A DNA stretch of 64,000 bases, taken from DASZRZ01 sp963732925. GTDB taxonomy: Bacteria; Acidobacteriota; Terriglobia; Terriglobales; Acidobacteriaceae. Below the pieces are notes generated by a model. That model was not told the origin of the DNA, searched no databases, and was given only the letters and a program-made list of their open reading frames with translations. The stretch spans positions 1-64,000 of the forward strand of contig CAVTBJ010000007.1 of NCBI GenBank assembly GCA_963732925.1, in the 5' to 3' direction. How positions within the stretch are numbered: the first letter of the stretch is position 1; each line of letters opens with the position of its first letter. Of the stretch, positions 46,475 to 55,818 are shown one piece after another. The position numbers and the translations under genes are program-made.

Positions 46475-47920
46475 ATGATGACGATGCATCCTAAAAAGAC
46501 GTGGTCCGGCAGGCTGCTTGCTTTACTGTTTGGCGTTTCCCTGATGTGGCTGGGAGGCTGTGCCGTGGGCCCGAAATACCAGAGACCGGCCATCACGCCC
46601 CCCCCGGCCTTTCGCGGCGCGGAGGGGGCGGTGCCCTCTCCCGCCCCGGGATCGCTGGGTGACCTGAAATGGTTTGAGGTCTTCAAGGACCCGCAGTTGC
46701 AGGCATTGATCCGGACGGCGCTGGCTGACAACTACGACGTTCGCGATGCGGCGGCGCGAGTGGAAGAGGCGCGGGCGAACTTAGGCATCACGCGTGCCGA
46801 CCAGTACCCTACTATCGCGGCCAGCGCAAACCTAACCACGCTCCGCTACTCGCGCAGCGGACAGTTTCCCGTCCCGTCGGGTGTCTCCGTGGAGCGAAGA
46901 TTCGGCTCGATTGCACTCAATCTCGTTTCCTATGAGGCGGACATCTGGGGCCGGCTGCGCAACGCCACCGCATCGGCGCGCGCCAGCCTGCTGGCCACGG
47001 AAGAAAATCGGAGAGTGGTCCTTACCACGCTGGTGGGCGATGTGGCGACAGCCTACTTCAACCTGCTGGAACTCGACATGGAACTCGATATTGCCCGTCA
47101 CACGCTCGCCACCCGCCAGGATTCCCTGCGGCTAATTCGCGAGCGGCGGCAGGCAGGTCTGGCCACGCTGCTGGACGTTCGACAGGGCGAGCAACTGGTA
47201 TATAGCGCGACACAAACCATTCCCGACCTGGAGCGCGCCGACCAGCAGACAGAAAACGAAATCAGCCTGCTGCTGGGCAAGAGCCCGGGGCCCATTCAGC
47301 GCGGCACTGTGCTTGCGGACCAGGTGCAGCCGCCTGCGGTGCCTCCTGGGTTGCCGTCCTCATTGCTGGAACGCCGTCCTGATATTCGCGCCGCTGAACA
47401 GGACCTGGTGGCGGCCAACGCAACCATCGGCGTCGCCCGGGCGGCTTATTTTCCTCAGATCAGCCTGACTGGTTTACTGGGCTTTCAGAGCAACCAACTC
47501 TCCAACCTGTTTACGGGTTCCTCGGGAGTGTGGCAGTTTGTGCCTCAGGTCACGCAACCGATCTTTAACGGCGGCAGGATCAAGTCCAACGTGCAGATGG
47601 CCTGGGCGCAGCGCGACTTGGCGCTGATCCAATACGAAAAGACGATTCAAACGGCGTTCCGTGACGTTTCCGACGCTCTGATTCAATACCAAAAAATCAA
47701 AGAAGTTCGCGCCCAGCAGGAATTGCTGCTGAGCGCGCTGCAAGACCGGTCTCAACTGGCTTACGTGCGGTATCGTGGCGGAGTGGATACTCTGCTGAAC
47801 GCCCTGGACTCGGACCGCGACTTGTTCGATGCGCAGCTGGCGCTTGCCCGTACCCGTCGCGACGAAATGGAGGCCCTGGTGCAGCTCTACAAGGCTCTGG
47901 GAGGCGGGTGGCAGGAATAG
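46475..47920 (+). CDS. RND outer-membrane factor (NodT/OprM-like lipoprotein)
   Basis: About 481 aa. A lipoprotein signal peptide ends in WLGGCAVGP. Family features are YQRPAITPPPAFR, an N-terminal KDPQLQALIRTALADNYDVRDAAARVEEARANLG helix pair, and its mirrored LLERRPDIRAAEQDLVAANATIGVARAAYFPQI in the C-terminal half. TolC-type trimers form the outer-membrane exit channel for RND pumps. The three start ATGs (46475, 46478, 46484) are equivalent. It precedes the adaptor and pump genes of the same operon. Confidence 0.93.
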   Translation: MMTMHPKKTWSGRLLALLFGVSLMWLGGCAVGPKYQRPAITPPPAFRGAEGAVPSPAPGSLGDLKWFEVFKDPQLQALIRTALADNYDVRDAAARVEEARANLGITRADQYPTIAASANLTTLRYSRSGQFPVPSGVSVERRFGSIALNLVSYEADIWGRLRNATASARASLLATEENRRVVLTTLVGDVATAYFNLLELDMELDIARHTLATRQDSLRLIRERRQAGLATLLDVRQGEQLVYSATQTIPDLERADQQTENEISLLLGKSPGPIQRGTVLADQVQPPAVPPGLPSSLLERRPDIRAAEQDLVAANATIGVARAAYFPQISLTGLLGFQSNQLSNLFTGSSGVWQFVPQVTQPIFNGGRIKSNVQMAWAQRDLALIQYEKTIQTAFRDVSDALIQYQKIKEVRAQQELLLSALQDRSQLAYVRYRGGVDTLLNALDSDRDLFDAQLALARTRRDEMEALVQLYKALGGGWQE

Positions 47921-47964
47921 CCGCACAGCCCGCGCGGCTGCCCAGCAAACGACGAAGAGGACTT

Positions 47965-49086
47965 ATGGTAAAGCGGATGATCTTGATGCTGGCCGTGATG
48001 ACCCTGCTGATTGCGGGCCTCGGCTTTATGAAGTTCCGGCAGATTCAGGCGGCGACGCAAATGGTTTTCCAACCGCCGCCGGAAGCGGTCACCACGGTGA
48101 TTGCCAAACAGGCGAGCTGGCCTTCGACCACGAAGGTAATCGGCACCATGGAAGCCGTCCAGGGTGTCATTGTCAGCGCGGACCTTCCCGGCATTGTCTC
48201 GAAGATTGGCTTCGAGTCCGGCCAGGCGGTACGCAAAGGACAAGTGCTGGTGGAGCTGGATACCCGCCAGGAGCAGGCCCAGTTGGCTGCTCAGCAGGCG
48301 CAGAGCGACCTTGCGCGCCTCAATTACGGGCGCTTGCACGGCCTGGTGGATCAGGGCGCTGTGACTCGCCAGGAGTTCGACCAGGCAACGGCTGCGCAAC
48401 GGGAAGCTGACGCCGGCATTGCCGAGATTCGAGCCACCATCGACCGCAAGACGATCCGGGCGCCGTTCTCGGGCATTCTGGGCATTCGCAAGGTGAATCT
48501 GGGGCAATATTTGTCGGCTGGCGACCCGGTGGTCTCTCTGCAATCCTGGGACCCCATTTACGTGAATTTCGGCGTACCGCAACAGGTGGCCAGCCGGGTG
48601 CGGGCCGCTGGAATCGTGACCGTGACGACCGACGCTCTGCCGGGCAAGACGTTTTCCGGTAAGGTGACAGCAATCGATTCGGTCGTGGATGAGTCGACGC
48701 GCACCGTGCAATTACAGGCGACCCTGCCCAATCCCGGAGGCAAGTTGCGCCCCGGCATGTTCGTCGAGGTGCAGGCCAAAGACGGCGCTCCGCGTTCGGT
48801 GATCGCCCTGCCCGCTTCCGCCATCAGCTACGCGCCCTACGGGGATTCGGTGTATGTGGTCGGCGATATGAAGGATCCCAAGGGCCAGAGCTATCGCGGG
48901 GTGCGCCAGCAGTTCGTGAAAACCGAGGGTGGCCGAGGCGACCAGGTTGCGATCGTTTCCGGGATCAATCCGGGCGACGAAGTTGTGACTTCGGGCACGT
49001 TCAAGTTGCGCAACGGTGCTGCCGTCCTGGTGAACAACCAGGTCCAGCCTTCCAACAATCCGGCGCCGACTCCGGAGGACAACTAA
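47965..49086 (+). CDS. RND periplasmic adaptor (HlyD/AcrA family)
   Basis: 373 aa. An N-terminal membrane anchor (MILMLAVMTLLIAGLGFMKF) is followed by the biotinyl-lipoyl segment (GVIVSADLPGIVSKIGFESGQAVRKGQVLVELD), a coiled-coil hairpin (QLAAQQAQSDLARLNYGRL) and its mirror half (KTIRAPFSGILGIRKVNLGQYL). A beta-barrel and membrane-proximal domain then run to the Pro-rich tail. It bridges pump and outer-membrane channel. ATG 47965 has GAAGAGG upstream. The TAA stop overlaps the pump ATG (TAATG, 49084-49088), indicating coupling. Confidence 0.94.
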   Translation: MVKRMILMLAVMTLLIAGLGFMKFRQIQAATQMVFQPPPEAVTTVIAKQASWPSTTKVIGTMEAVQGVIVSADLPGIVSKIGFESGQAVRKGQVLVELDTRQEQAQLAAQQAQSDLARLNYGRLHGLVDQGAVTRQEFDQATAAQREADAGIAEIRATIDRKTIRAPFSGILGIRKVNLGQYLSAGDPVVSLQSWDPIYVNFGVPQQVASRVRAAGIVTVTTDALPGKTFSGKVTAIDSVVDESTRTVQLQATLPNPGGKLRPGMFVEVQAKDGAPRSVIALPASAISYAPYGDSVYVVGDMKDPKGQSYRGVRQQFVKTEGGRGDQVAIVSGINPGDEVVTSGTFKLRNGAAVLVNNQVQPSNNPAPTPEDN

Positions 49087-52000
49087 TGCGTTTTACCGAT
49101 CTGTTTATCAAGCGGCCTGTCCTCGCGATCGTTGTCAACCTGGTGATTCTGATTGCCGGGCTGCAGGCAATCCGCTCGCTGAGCGTGCGGCAATATCCTC
49201 GCAGCGACATCGCCATCGTGACCGTCACCACCGTGTACGTGGGCGCGAACGCCGACCTGGTACGCGGATTCATCACCACACCTCTGGAGCGGGTGATTGC
49301 GAGCGCCGACGGCATCGACTACATGGAATCCTCGAGCGCTCAGGGTGTGAGCACGATTACCGTGCACCTGAAGCTCAACTACGACACCAACGCCGCGCTC
49401 ACGCAGATTCAGGCCAAGGTCGCCCAGGTCCGCAATGATCTGCCTCCCGAGGCTGAAGCTCCGGTAATCGATCTGCAAACGGCGGACAACCAGTTTGCCG
49501 CCATGTATCTGGGCTTTTCCTCCAAAGATCTCGATCAGAACCAGATTACCGACTACCTCACCCGGGTGGTACAGCCCAAGTTGAGCGCCATCAGCGGGGT
49601 GCAGCGCGCGGAAATCCTGGGAAGCCGCACCTTCGCCATGCGCATCTGGCTTAAGCCGGACAAGATGGCGTCGTACGGAATTTCCGCCTCGGCCCTGCGG
49701 GAGGTGCTGGCGCGGAACAACTATCTCTCGGCGCTCGGACGGACCAAGGGCGACATGGTCTCGGTGAATCTGGTGGCCAACACCGATCTGCGCAGCCCGG
49801 AAGAGTTCCGCCAGATCGTAGTGAAACAGGACAAAGGAAACATCGTTCGCCTGGGCGACATTGCCGACGTGGTGCTGGGTGCCGAGAACTACGACCAGGA
49901 CGTGCGCTTCGACGGCGAGTCGGCGATGTTTATGGGTATTTGGGTGCTTCCCACGGCCAATTCCCTGGACGTGATCCGTTCTGTCCGCGAGGCTCTGCCC
50001 GCAATCGAGGCCCAGATGCCGACAGGCATGAAGGCCGGCATCCCCTACGATTCCACGGAATACATTCAGGACGCCATCAATGAGGTGCTGCACACGCTGA
50101 CCGAGACCCTCATTATCGTGATCATTGTCATTTTTCTGTTCCTGGGATCCTTCCGCTCGGTGCTCATTCCCGTGGTTGCCATCCCCATCTCGCTGATTGG
50201 CGCCGTTTTTCTGATGTTGCTGGCGGGTTTCACCATCAACCTGCTGACCTTGCTCGCCATTGTGCTCTCGGTTGGACTGGTGGTGGACGACGCCATTGTG
50301 ATGGTGGAGAACGTCGAGCGCCATATTCACCAGGGCAAGCCTCCGATTCGCGCCGCCATGGACGCAGCTCGCGAACTGGTGGGACCGATCATCGCCATGA
50401 CGATCACGCTGGCCGCCGTTTACACCCCGATTGGCATCCAGGGCGGCCTGACGGGGGCACTGTTCCGGGAATTCGCCTTCACTCTGGCCGGAGCGGTCGT
50501 GGTTTCGGGCGTTGTCGCTCTCACACTGTCCCCGATGATGGGTTCCAGGCTGTTGCGCGCGGGAGATACCGAGCGGGGCTTTGCGGGTTGGGTGAATCGC
50601 CGCTTCGACCGCGTACGCAGCGCCTACACCAGGACTCTTTCAGGAACGCTTCGCTACCGGCCGGTGGTGCTTACCTTCTGGGTGATCGTGTGTGCCCTGA
50701 TGGTGCCGTTTTACATGTTCTCCATGCGCGAACTCGCGCCCATGGAGGACCAGGGCGTGGTCTTTGGCGTGGTGCAGTCCTCGGCCAACTCCACCATCGA
50801 CCAGACGACCCTTTTCTCGAAAGAGATTCATGATGTCTACAGTTCGTTCCCGGAGACGAAGAGCACCTTCCAGCTTATGACTCCTGCGGGCGGGTTCGGC
50901 GGCATGGTGGCCAAGCCCTGGAGCGAGCGCAAAAAGACCGCGCAGCAGCTCCTGCTCGAATCCATGGGCCCATTGTCGCGAATCCCGGGCGTTCGCATTA
51001 TTCCCACGACGCCGCCCCCGTTGCCTGGAGGTGGAAATTTTCCGGTCGATTTCGTGATCGCCTCCGCGGCGGAGCCGGAGCAGCTCCGTGAGTTCGCCGA
51101 CAAGCTGGTGCAGAAAGCAATGGCCAGCGGGCTGTTCATCTATGCCGACACCGACGTGAAATTTGACCAGCCCCAGACCGAGGTGGTCTTTGACCGCGAC
51201 AAGCTTCGCTCCCAGGGTGTGGACCTGAGCCAGGCCGGCCAGGACCTCTCTGTCCTGTTCGGCGGAAACTACGTCAATCGCTTCAGCATCCAGGGCCGCA
51301 GCTATAAAGTAATTCCCCAGATCAAACGAGTGGAGCGGCTGACGCCGGATCAACTGTCGCACATCTACGTCACCGGTTCGGAGAACAAGCTGGTTCCTCT
51401 CTCCACCTTCGCCACCCTGCGCACGACGGTGGAGCCGCGCGAGCTCAAGAAGTTTCAGCAGTTGAATGCGGTGCGGGTCCAGGGCGTGCTGCCGCCGGGG
51501 GTGCCGCTGGACCAAGGCCTGAAAGTGCTGGAAAATGAGGCCAAGACGATCCTGCCGCAAGGCTTCACCGTCGACTACGCCGGGGAGTCCCGCCAGCTGC
51601 GCACGGAAGGCGGAAAGTTCCTGGGAACGCTGCTGCTCTCGGGAGTGCTGATTTATCTGGTGCTCTCGGCGCAGTTCGAGAGTTTCCGCGATCCCTTCAT
51701 CATTCTGGCGGGTTCGGTGCCGCTGGCCGTTTCCGGCGCGCTCCTGTTCTCATTCCTGGGGTTCACTACCCTGAACATATACAGTCAGGTCGGCCTGATC
51801 ACGCTGGTCGGCCTGGTCTCCAAAAACGGCATCCTCATTGTGGACTTTGCCAACCACCTGCAGGAAGCGGGCAAAGACAAGCTGGCGGCGATTATCGAGG
51901 CCTCCGGCACCCGGCTGCGGCCGATCCTGATGACCACCGCTGCCACCGTGGCCGGCCACTTCCCACTCGTCCTGGCCAGCGGCCCTGGCGCCGGGGCGCG

Positions 52001-52172
52001 CAACAGCATCGGCATCATGCTGGTGAGCGGCATGATTATCGGATCGGCCTTCACACTCTTCGTGGTCCCGTCCATCTATATGCTGGTGGCCAAGAGGCAT
52101 ACGGCTGCCATCGACGAGACCGGAGGCACGTCTGAAGCGCAATCCGCTGAGCTGGCAGAGGCTTCGGTCTGA
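49086..52172 (+). CDS. RND multidrug efflux pump (HAE1 family)
   Basis: 1028 aa, twelve membrane helices with two large periplasmic loops. VGLVVDDAIVMVENVERH in helix 4 carries the proton-relay Asp-Asp pair, and VSKNGILIVDFANHLQEAG in helix 10 holds the relay Lys. Also seen are FIKRPVLAIVVNLVI at the N-terminus and GRxx-type YKVIPQIKR. HAE1 pumps export hydrophobic drugs, dyes or lipids by proton antiport. The substrate is unknown. It is co-transcribed with the adaptor and outer-membrane factor from the sigma-54 promoter, so export is presumably induced by a GAF-sensed signal. Confidence 0.95.
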   Translation: MRFTDLFIKRPVLAIVVNLVILIAGLQAIRSLSVRQYPRSDIAIVTVTTVYVGANADLVRGFITTPLERVIASADGIDYMESSSAQGVSTITVHLKLNYDTNAALTQIQAKVAQVRNDLPPEAEAPVIDLQTADNQFAAMYLGFSSKDLDQNQITDYLTRVVQPKLSAISGVQRAEILGSRTFAMRIWLKPDKMASYGISASALREVLARNNYLSALGRTKGDMVSVNLVANTDLRSPEEFRQIVVKQDKGNIVRLGDIADVVLGAENYDQDVRFDGESAMFMGIWVLPTANSLDVIRSVREALPAIEAQMPTGMKAGIPYDSTEYIQDAINEVLHTLTETLIIVIIVIFLFLGSFRSVLIPVVAIPISLIGAVFLMLLAGFTINLLTLLAIVLSVGLVVDDAIVMVENVERHIHQGKPPIRAAMDAARELVGPIIAMTITLAAVYTPIGIQGGLTGALFREFAFTLAGAVVVSGVVALTLSPMMGSRLLRAGDTERGFAGWVNRRFDRVRSAYTRTLSGTLRYRPVVLTFWVIVCALMVPFYMFSMRELAPMEDQGVVFGVVQSSANSTIDQTTLFSKEIHDVYSSFPETKSTFQLMTPAGGFGGMVAKPWSERKKTAQQLLLESMGPLSRIPGVRIIPTTPPPLPGGGNFPVDFVIASAAEPEQLREFADKLVQKAMASGLFIYADTDVKFDQPQTEVVFDRDKLRSQGVDLSQAGQDLSVLFGGNYVNRFSIQGRSYKVIPQIKRVERLTPDQLSHIYVTGSENKLVPLSTFATLRTTVEPRELKKFQQLNAVRVQGVLPPGVPLDQGLKVLENEAKTILPQGFTVDYAGESRQLRTEGGKFLGTLLLSGVLIYLVLSAQFESFRDPFIILAGSVPLAVSGALLFSFLGFTTLNIYSQVGLITLVGLVSKNGILIVDFANHLQEAGKDKLAAIIEASGTRLRPILMTTAATVAGHFPLVLASGPGAGARNSIGIMLVSGMIIGSAFTLFVVPSIYMLVAKRHTAAIDETGGTSEAQSAELAEASV

Positions 52173-52193
52173 TCCGCAGGTCGCCGGATGAGC

Positions 52194-52216
52194 GCAGTCC
52201 GCTTCATCCGGACTGC
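52194..52216. terminator. Stem-loop between convergent genes, plus a 16-bp tandem duplication
   Basis: GCAGTCCG (52194-52201) and CGGACTGC (52209-52216) form a perfect 8-bp stem with a 7-nt loop, 22 nt after the pump stop. No T tract follows, so it may be a weak or bidirectional terminator. The right arm lies in CCGGACTGCGGAGCTA, which is repeated in tandem at 52208-52223 and 52224-52239. The second copy overlaps the stop of the convergent VCBS gene. Confidence 0.45.
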
Positions 52217-52236
52217 GGAGCTACCGGACTGCGGAG

Positions 52237-55200
52237 CTATTGGATTGTTCTGAAGCGGTAGTGAGAACGCAGTCCCGATGAGTTGTCGCTGAAAAAGCGG
52301 GTGTTGTAGTCGAGCACATAATCAACATCCGCCTTATCACGCAGGAATCCGTGTTCCGCCGGGTAAGGGTAGATTCCCATTTCCTTGTACGGCAACGGAT
52401 CTACTGTGAGTCCGTCGCTGGCATAGAAGTCCATGTCCTTCTCGTATCCATCGGCGAAGAAGAAGTAGTCGCGCACCCAGCCATCGGCCAGGGGAGGCAG
52501 CTGTCGCGGATCGAAATCGAGTTCTATCGCATCCCCGGACCCGAAAATGGCGAAGTGATCGTCTTTTCGGGAGATGAGCGGCCTGACATCGCCCACTCTG
52601 GTGTACGCGCCTGTCTGCCGGACGTAAGGCCCGGTTGGGCTCACCTGCTCGTAAACGTAATAGTGATCGCCACGCGCATTGGTCTTTCGCTCGATATCAT
52701 GCGGGTAGCCATGGAATTTCAGGCGAGCCGCGGCTAAGGGCACATAAGCCAGGCGCACCGGGGTTGCGGTTGCGGTGCGGTCGATCAGGATCTGGTCCCA
52801 ATAGATTTGCAGGTTGGTGGCAATGCGAATGCGCCGGGTCCCCCCAGGCAGCTTCCCAGACAGATCCGCAACACTGGTTCGGGGCAAGCCGGCGGGAAAG
52901 CCCATGTCATTCACTACCCGAACCCACTTGCCTGTTGCGTCCTGCGCCTCGACGTAGGGCGCTACAGGATCGAGGCCGGCCTGGTGGGCGGCGTACATGG
53001 AAGTCGCCGTAAAATATTCAATGAAACCGCGCATGAGCAAACGCAGGGTTCCGCCCTCATATGGGAAACCCAGATCCAGTTCCAGAAAGTGCGGTTCGGT
53101 GTAGCCGGAAAAGTGTAGCAGCTTAAAGCCGCTGACGTAGTCGTGGTCAGCATGCAAGAGATGCTGCAAGACGTCCCTACCTTGCTCGTTCCATGCGCCG
53201 GCGGGGGGTCGCACGTCAAGGCGGCTGGCGGCGACAACCTTGAAATCCGGGAAGGGGGGATTGCTTGCGAAGTACTCATTGGGGTAGACGTCGGAGTCTG
53301 CCGGATGGTCGATGGCAAGCAGCCGCACCTGATCCAGATATACGGCCTCTTCCATGGGCTCCATGAATCGGAAACTCAGAAAGCCGTTGCGCGGTTTCAC
53401 CGTGCTTCCACTTACTTTCAGGTACTCCGTCGGATCCGGAACATTGCGCTGGCCGGGCCCGACCCAGTGGCCGAGCACACCGGCGCCGATCATGTCGGAG
53501 ATGAATTCGTAGTGCCTGCCGTCCCAGGCAAACAGCACGGGGCAGGAACTGCCGCGGCGATCGATTTCCGTGATCTGCCGCGGGGTGGAAACTGGCAGGT
53601 CAATCTCGTCCTGAATCACACCCGTGGGCCAGAGAATGCGGACAACGTCGACCTGATTGCGCTTGCCCAGGCCGGCGATGATGGTTGCCGAGTCCTGGCC
53701 GGGGCCGCCTCCGCCGTGGACTTCCCACTTCTGCCAAAGATCGCCGGCGAAGACTTCGACCTTGGCTCCGAGTCCGCTCTTGTTATCGGCGAGGCCCTTC
53801 AGGGAAATGCGCAGCGCGTGGTTCTGATTGCCTCCATGGTTCTCCAGCAGCAGTGGGTTTGATCCGGGCTGGGATACGACGATGTCCGCAGCCCCGTCAC
53901 CGTCGAGATCGCCGACCGTGAGGTATGGTTCCGTCTTAAGTTTCATGTCCGACAGACCCGTGCTTGAGGTCATGTCCTCAAACCTATCTGCCCCCAGATT
54001 TCGAAACAGCCGAATCTCGGGTGTGCCATCTTTGCGGATGCCTCCAGCCATCAGGTCGACGAAGCCGTCATTGTCATAATCGAGAGCGATGACGCTAACG
54101 CCACGTGCCCAATTGGTTGCGGGTAGCGGTACTTCTTCGAACTTGCGGCCTTCCACGCTACGAAGCAGCACCATGCCGGGAGTGCTCCCGGTGGTGAACG
54201 CCACGTCCATCCATCCATCCTTGTTCAAGTCGAACGAGGCAATCGAAGTCGCTCCGGAGACCGAACCCGGCCAGGGACTGGCAGATGGCCATTTCCCTTC
54301 TCGCGGATTAGTGAAGAGAACGGGCGGACCGGAGCGCCGCGCCACAATGATGTCTACCGCACGATCGTTGTCCACGTCGCTGGCAAGGGCTGCGACGGGG
54401 GAACCTTCGGCCGTCAGGGCGGTACCGGCGGTAACGTTCGTGAAGGTGCTGTTTCCATTATTACGCCAGAGTTGCCCGCCTTGCTCATTCAGGGTGACGT
54501 AAAGATCGAGATCACCGTCGTGGTCGTAGTCCACCCAAAGAAGGCCATCGACGGTCCCTCTGCTCTGGATGCCGGCATCGTGGCTGGTCTCGCGAAATTT
54601 GCCGCCCTCATTGTGGTAGAGCGCCACATGGCCCGGATACCCCAGGGCGAGATCGCTGTGGCCATCATTGTCGTAATCGGCAACGGCACAGGAAATTGCC
54701 GGCCGATCCGGGTTGAGCCCAGCTTCGCGGGTTACGTCGGCAAACTTGCCGTTTCCGAGGTTCCGGTAGAGACCCACTCCACCGCCAGGACCAAAACCGG
54801 TGAGCAACAGATCAGGACTTCCATCACCGTCAAAGTCGAATTCGCAAGCTCCAGCTCCTGCCAACTTCGTTCCCGCCGCTTCGGTCGGGGCAGGCTTGCC
54901 ACTCCAGCCTGCGCCAGATGTTACATCGGCAAATCGGACCCGAATGGGAGGATCGGCCGTCAGGGATGCCATCCCCACCGATTCGACCAGCGACAGCGGC
55001 CCCTGGGCGCCATAGCTCAACGTGATGGGCGCGCCCAGCCTGGTCTGCGTGAGGTGCTGAAAGCGAGCCAGATGCGTCCTGGCTTCCTTTGCTTCCCCCA
55101 ACTTCTGATAGGCGCGCGCGATTCCGAACTCGGCGGAAGCGTGGAAGGGATTCCGTTGCAGTGCCTGCTGGAATGCAGCGACGGCATTCCCGTTGTCTCC

Positions 55201-55692
55201 AGCCTGGGCGTACGATGCGCCGAGAAAATAGAAGGCATCCGCATCGTCGGGAGCAAGTTTGGTGGCGGCTTGAAAGGCATGCAAAGCGGAGTTGAAATCA
55301 CCAGTGGTCCGCTCCAGCAAGCCCAGGTTGTACCAGGCCCGCGCATTGCCGGCTTGGCGCTTCACAGCCTCCTGGAAAATCGGCAGCGCCTGATCCGTTT
55401 GCTGTAACTGAAGATAGGCAATGCCCTGGTTGAGCCGTGCCGCGAACATCCGCGGGTCGGCCGCATAGGCCTGCTTGAAGAATTGCAGGGCCTTCTCAAA
55501 CGCCTGCTGGTTCATGTATGCCGCGCCTATGGTATTCAGGCGAATCGCCTGCTGATTTGGCGTCTCAGGCTGCGGCGCCGCAGCCTTGCTTGTGCCCGCT
55601 GTTTGCAGGGGGGAGCCACCGTGCACGGCACGGACGGCAAAAAACAAGACTACAGCTGCCAGAAAAACAGGGACAGAAGCTCGTTTGATCAT
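52237..55692 (-). CDS. Secreted TPR / VCBS-propeller / ASPIC-UnbV protein
   Basis: 1151 aa. A signal peptide (MIKRASVPVFLAAVVLFFAV) precedes four to five TPR repeats (about residues 50-215). A beta-propeller of VCBS/FG-GAP repeats follows with many DxDxDG calcium-type loops (FDFDGDGSPDLLL, DYDNDGHSDLALGYPG, DYDHDGDLDLYV, DLDGDGAADIVV). An ASPIC/UnbV-type segment then appears (LRISLKGLADNKSGLGAKVEV), and a large C-terminal domain continues (SSCPVLFAWDGRHYEFISDMIGAGVLGHWVGPG). Likely a surface or periplasmic scaffold. It lies 126 nt downstream of the related 592-aa gene and ends the cluster. Confidence 0.88.
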   Translation of the reverse strand: MIKRASVPVFLAAVVLFFAVRAVHGGSPLQTAGTSKAAAPQPETPNQQAIRLNTIGAAYMNQQAFEKALQFFKQAYAADPRMFAARLNQGIAYLQLQQTDQALPIFQEAVKRQAGNARAWYNLGLLERTTGDFNSALHAFQAATKLAPDDADAFYFLGASYAQAGDNGNAVAAFQQALQRNPFHASAEFGIARAYQKLGEAKEARTHLARFQHLTQTRLGAPITLSYGAQGPLSLVESVGMASLTADPPIRVRFADVTSGAGWSGKPAPTEAAGTKLAGAGACEFDFDGDGSPDLLLTGFGPGGGVGLYRNLGNGKFADVTREAGLNPDRPAISCAVADYDNDGHSDLALGYPGHVALYHNEGGKFRETSHDAGIQSRGTVDGLLWVDYDHDGDLDLYVTLNEQGGQLWRNNGNSTFTNVTAGTALTAEGSPVAALASDVDNDRAVDIIVARRSGPPVLFTNPREGKWPSASPWPGSVSGATSIASFDLNKDGWMDVAFTTGSTPGMVLLRSVEGRKFEEVPLPATNWARGVSVIALDYDNDGFVDLMAGGIRKDGTPEIRLFRNLGADRFEDMTSSTGLSDMKLKTEPYLTVGDLDGDGAADIVVSQPGSNPLLLENHGGNQNHALRISLKGLADNKSGLGAKVEVFAGDLWQKWEVHGGGGPGQDSATIIAGLGKRNQVDVVRILWPTGVIQDEIDLPVSTPRQITEIDRRGSSCPVLFAWDGRHYEFISDMIGAGVLGHWVGPGQRNVPDPTEYLKVSGSTVKPRNGFLSFRFMEPMEEAVYLDQVRLLAIDHPADSDVYPNEYFASNPPFPDFKVVAASRLDVRPPAGAWNEQGRDVLQHLLHADHDYVSGFKLLHFSGYTEPHFLELDLGFPYEGGTLRLLMRGFIEYFTATSMYAAHQAGLDPVAPYVEAQDATGKWVRVVNDMGFPAGLPRTSVADLSGKLPGGTRRIRIATNLQIYWDQILIDRTATATPVRLAYVPLAAARLKFHGYPHDIERKTNARGDHYYVYEQVSPTGPYVRQTGAYTRVGDVRPLISRKDDHFAIFGSGDAIELDFDPRQLPPLADGWVRDYFFFADGYEKDMDFYASDGLTVDPLPYKEMGIYPYPAEHGFLRDKADVDYVLDYNTRFFSDNSSGLRSHYRFRTIQ

Positions 55693-55818
55693 CGATTCGC
55701 ATACCCCGGTGATTCAGACCAGGTGAACAGCGCCGCTCCAGAAGCTAAGGGATGGCGGCTGGGAGTTTGGTTCGGCAAAGGGGTGGGGTGCCTTGAGCCA
55801 ACGCCTAAATCTCTGTGC

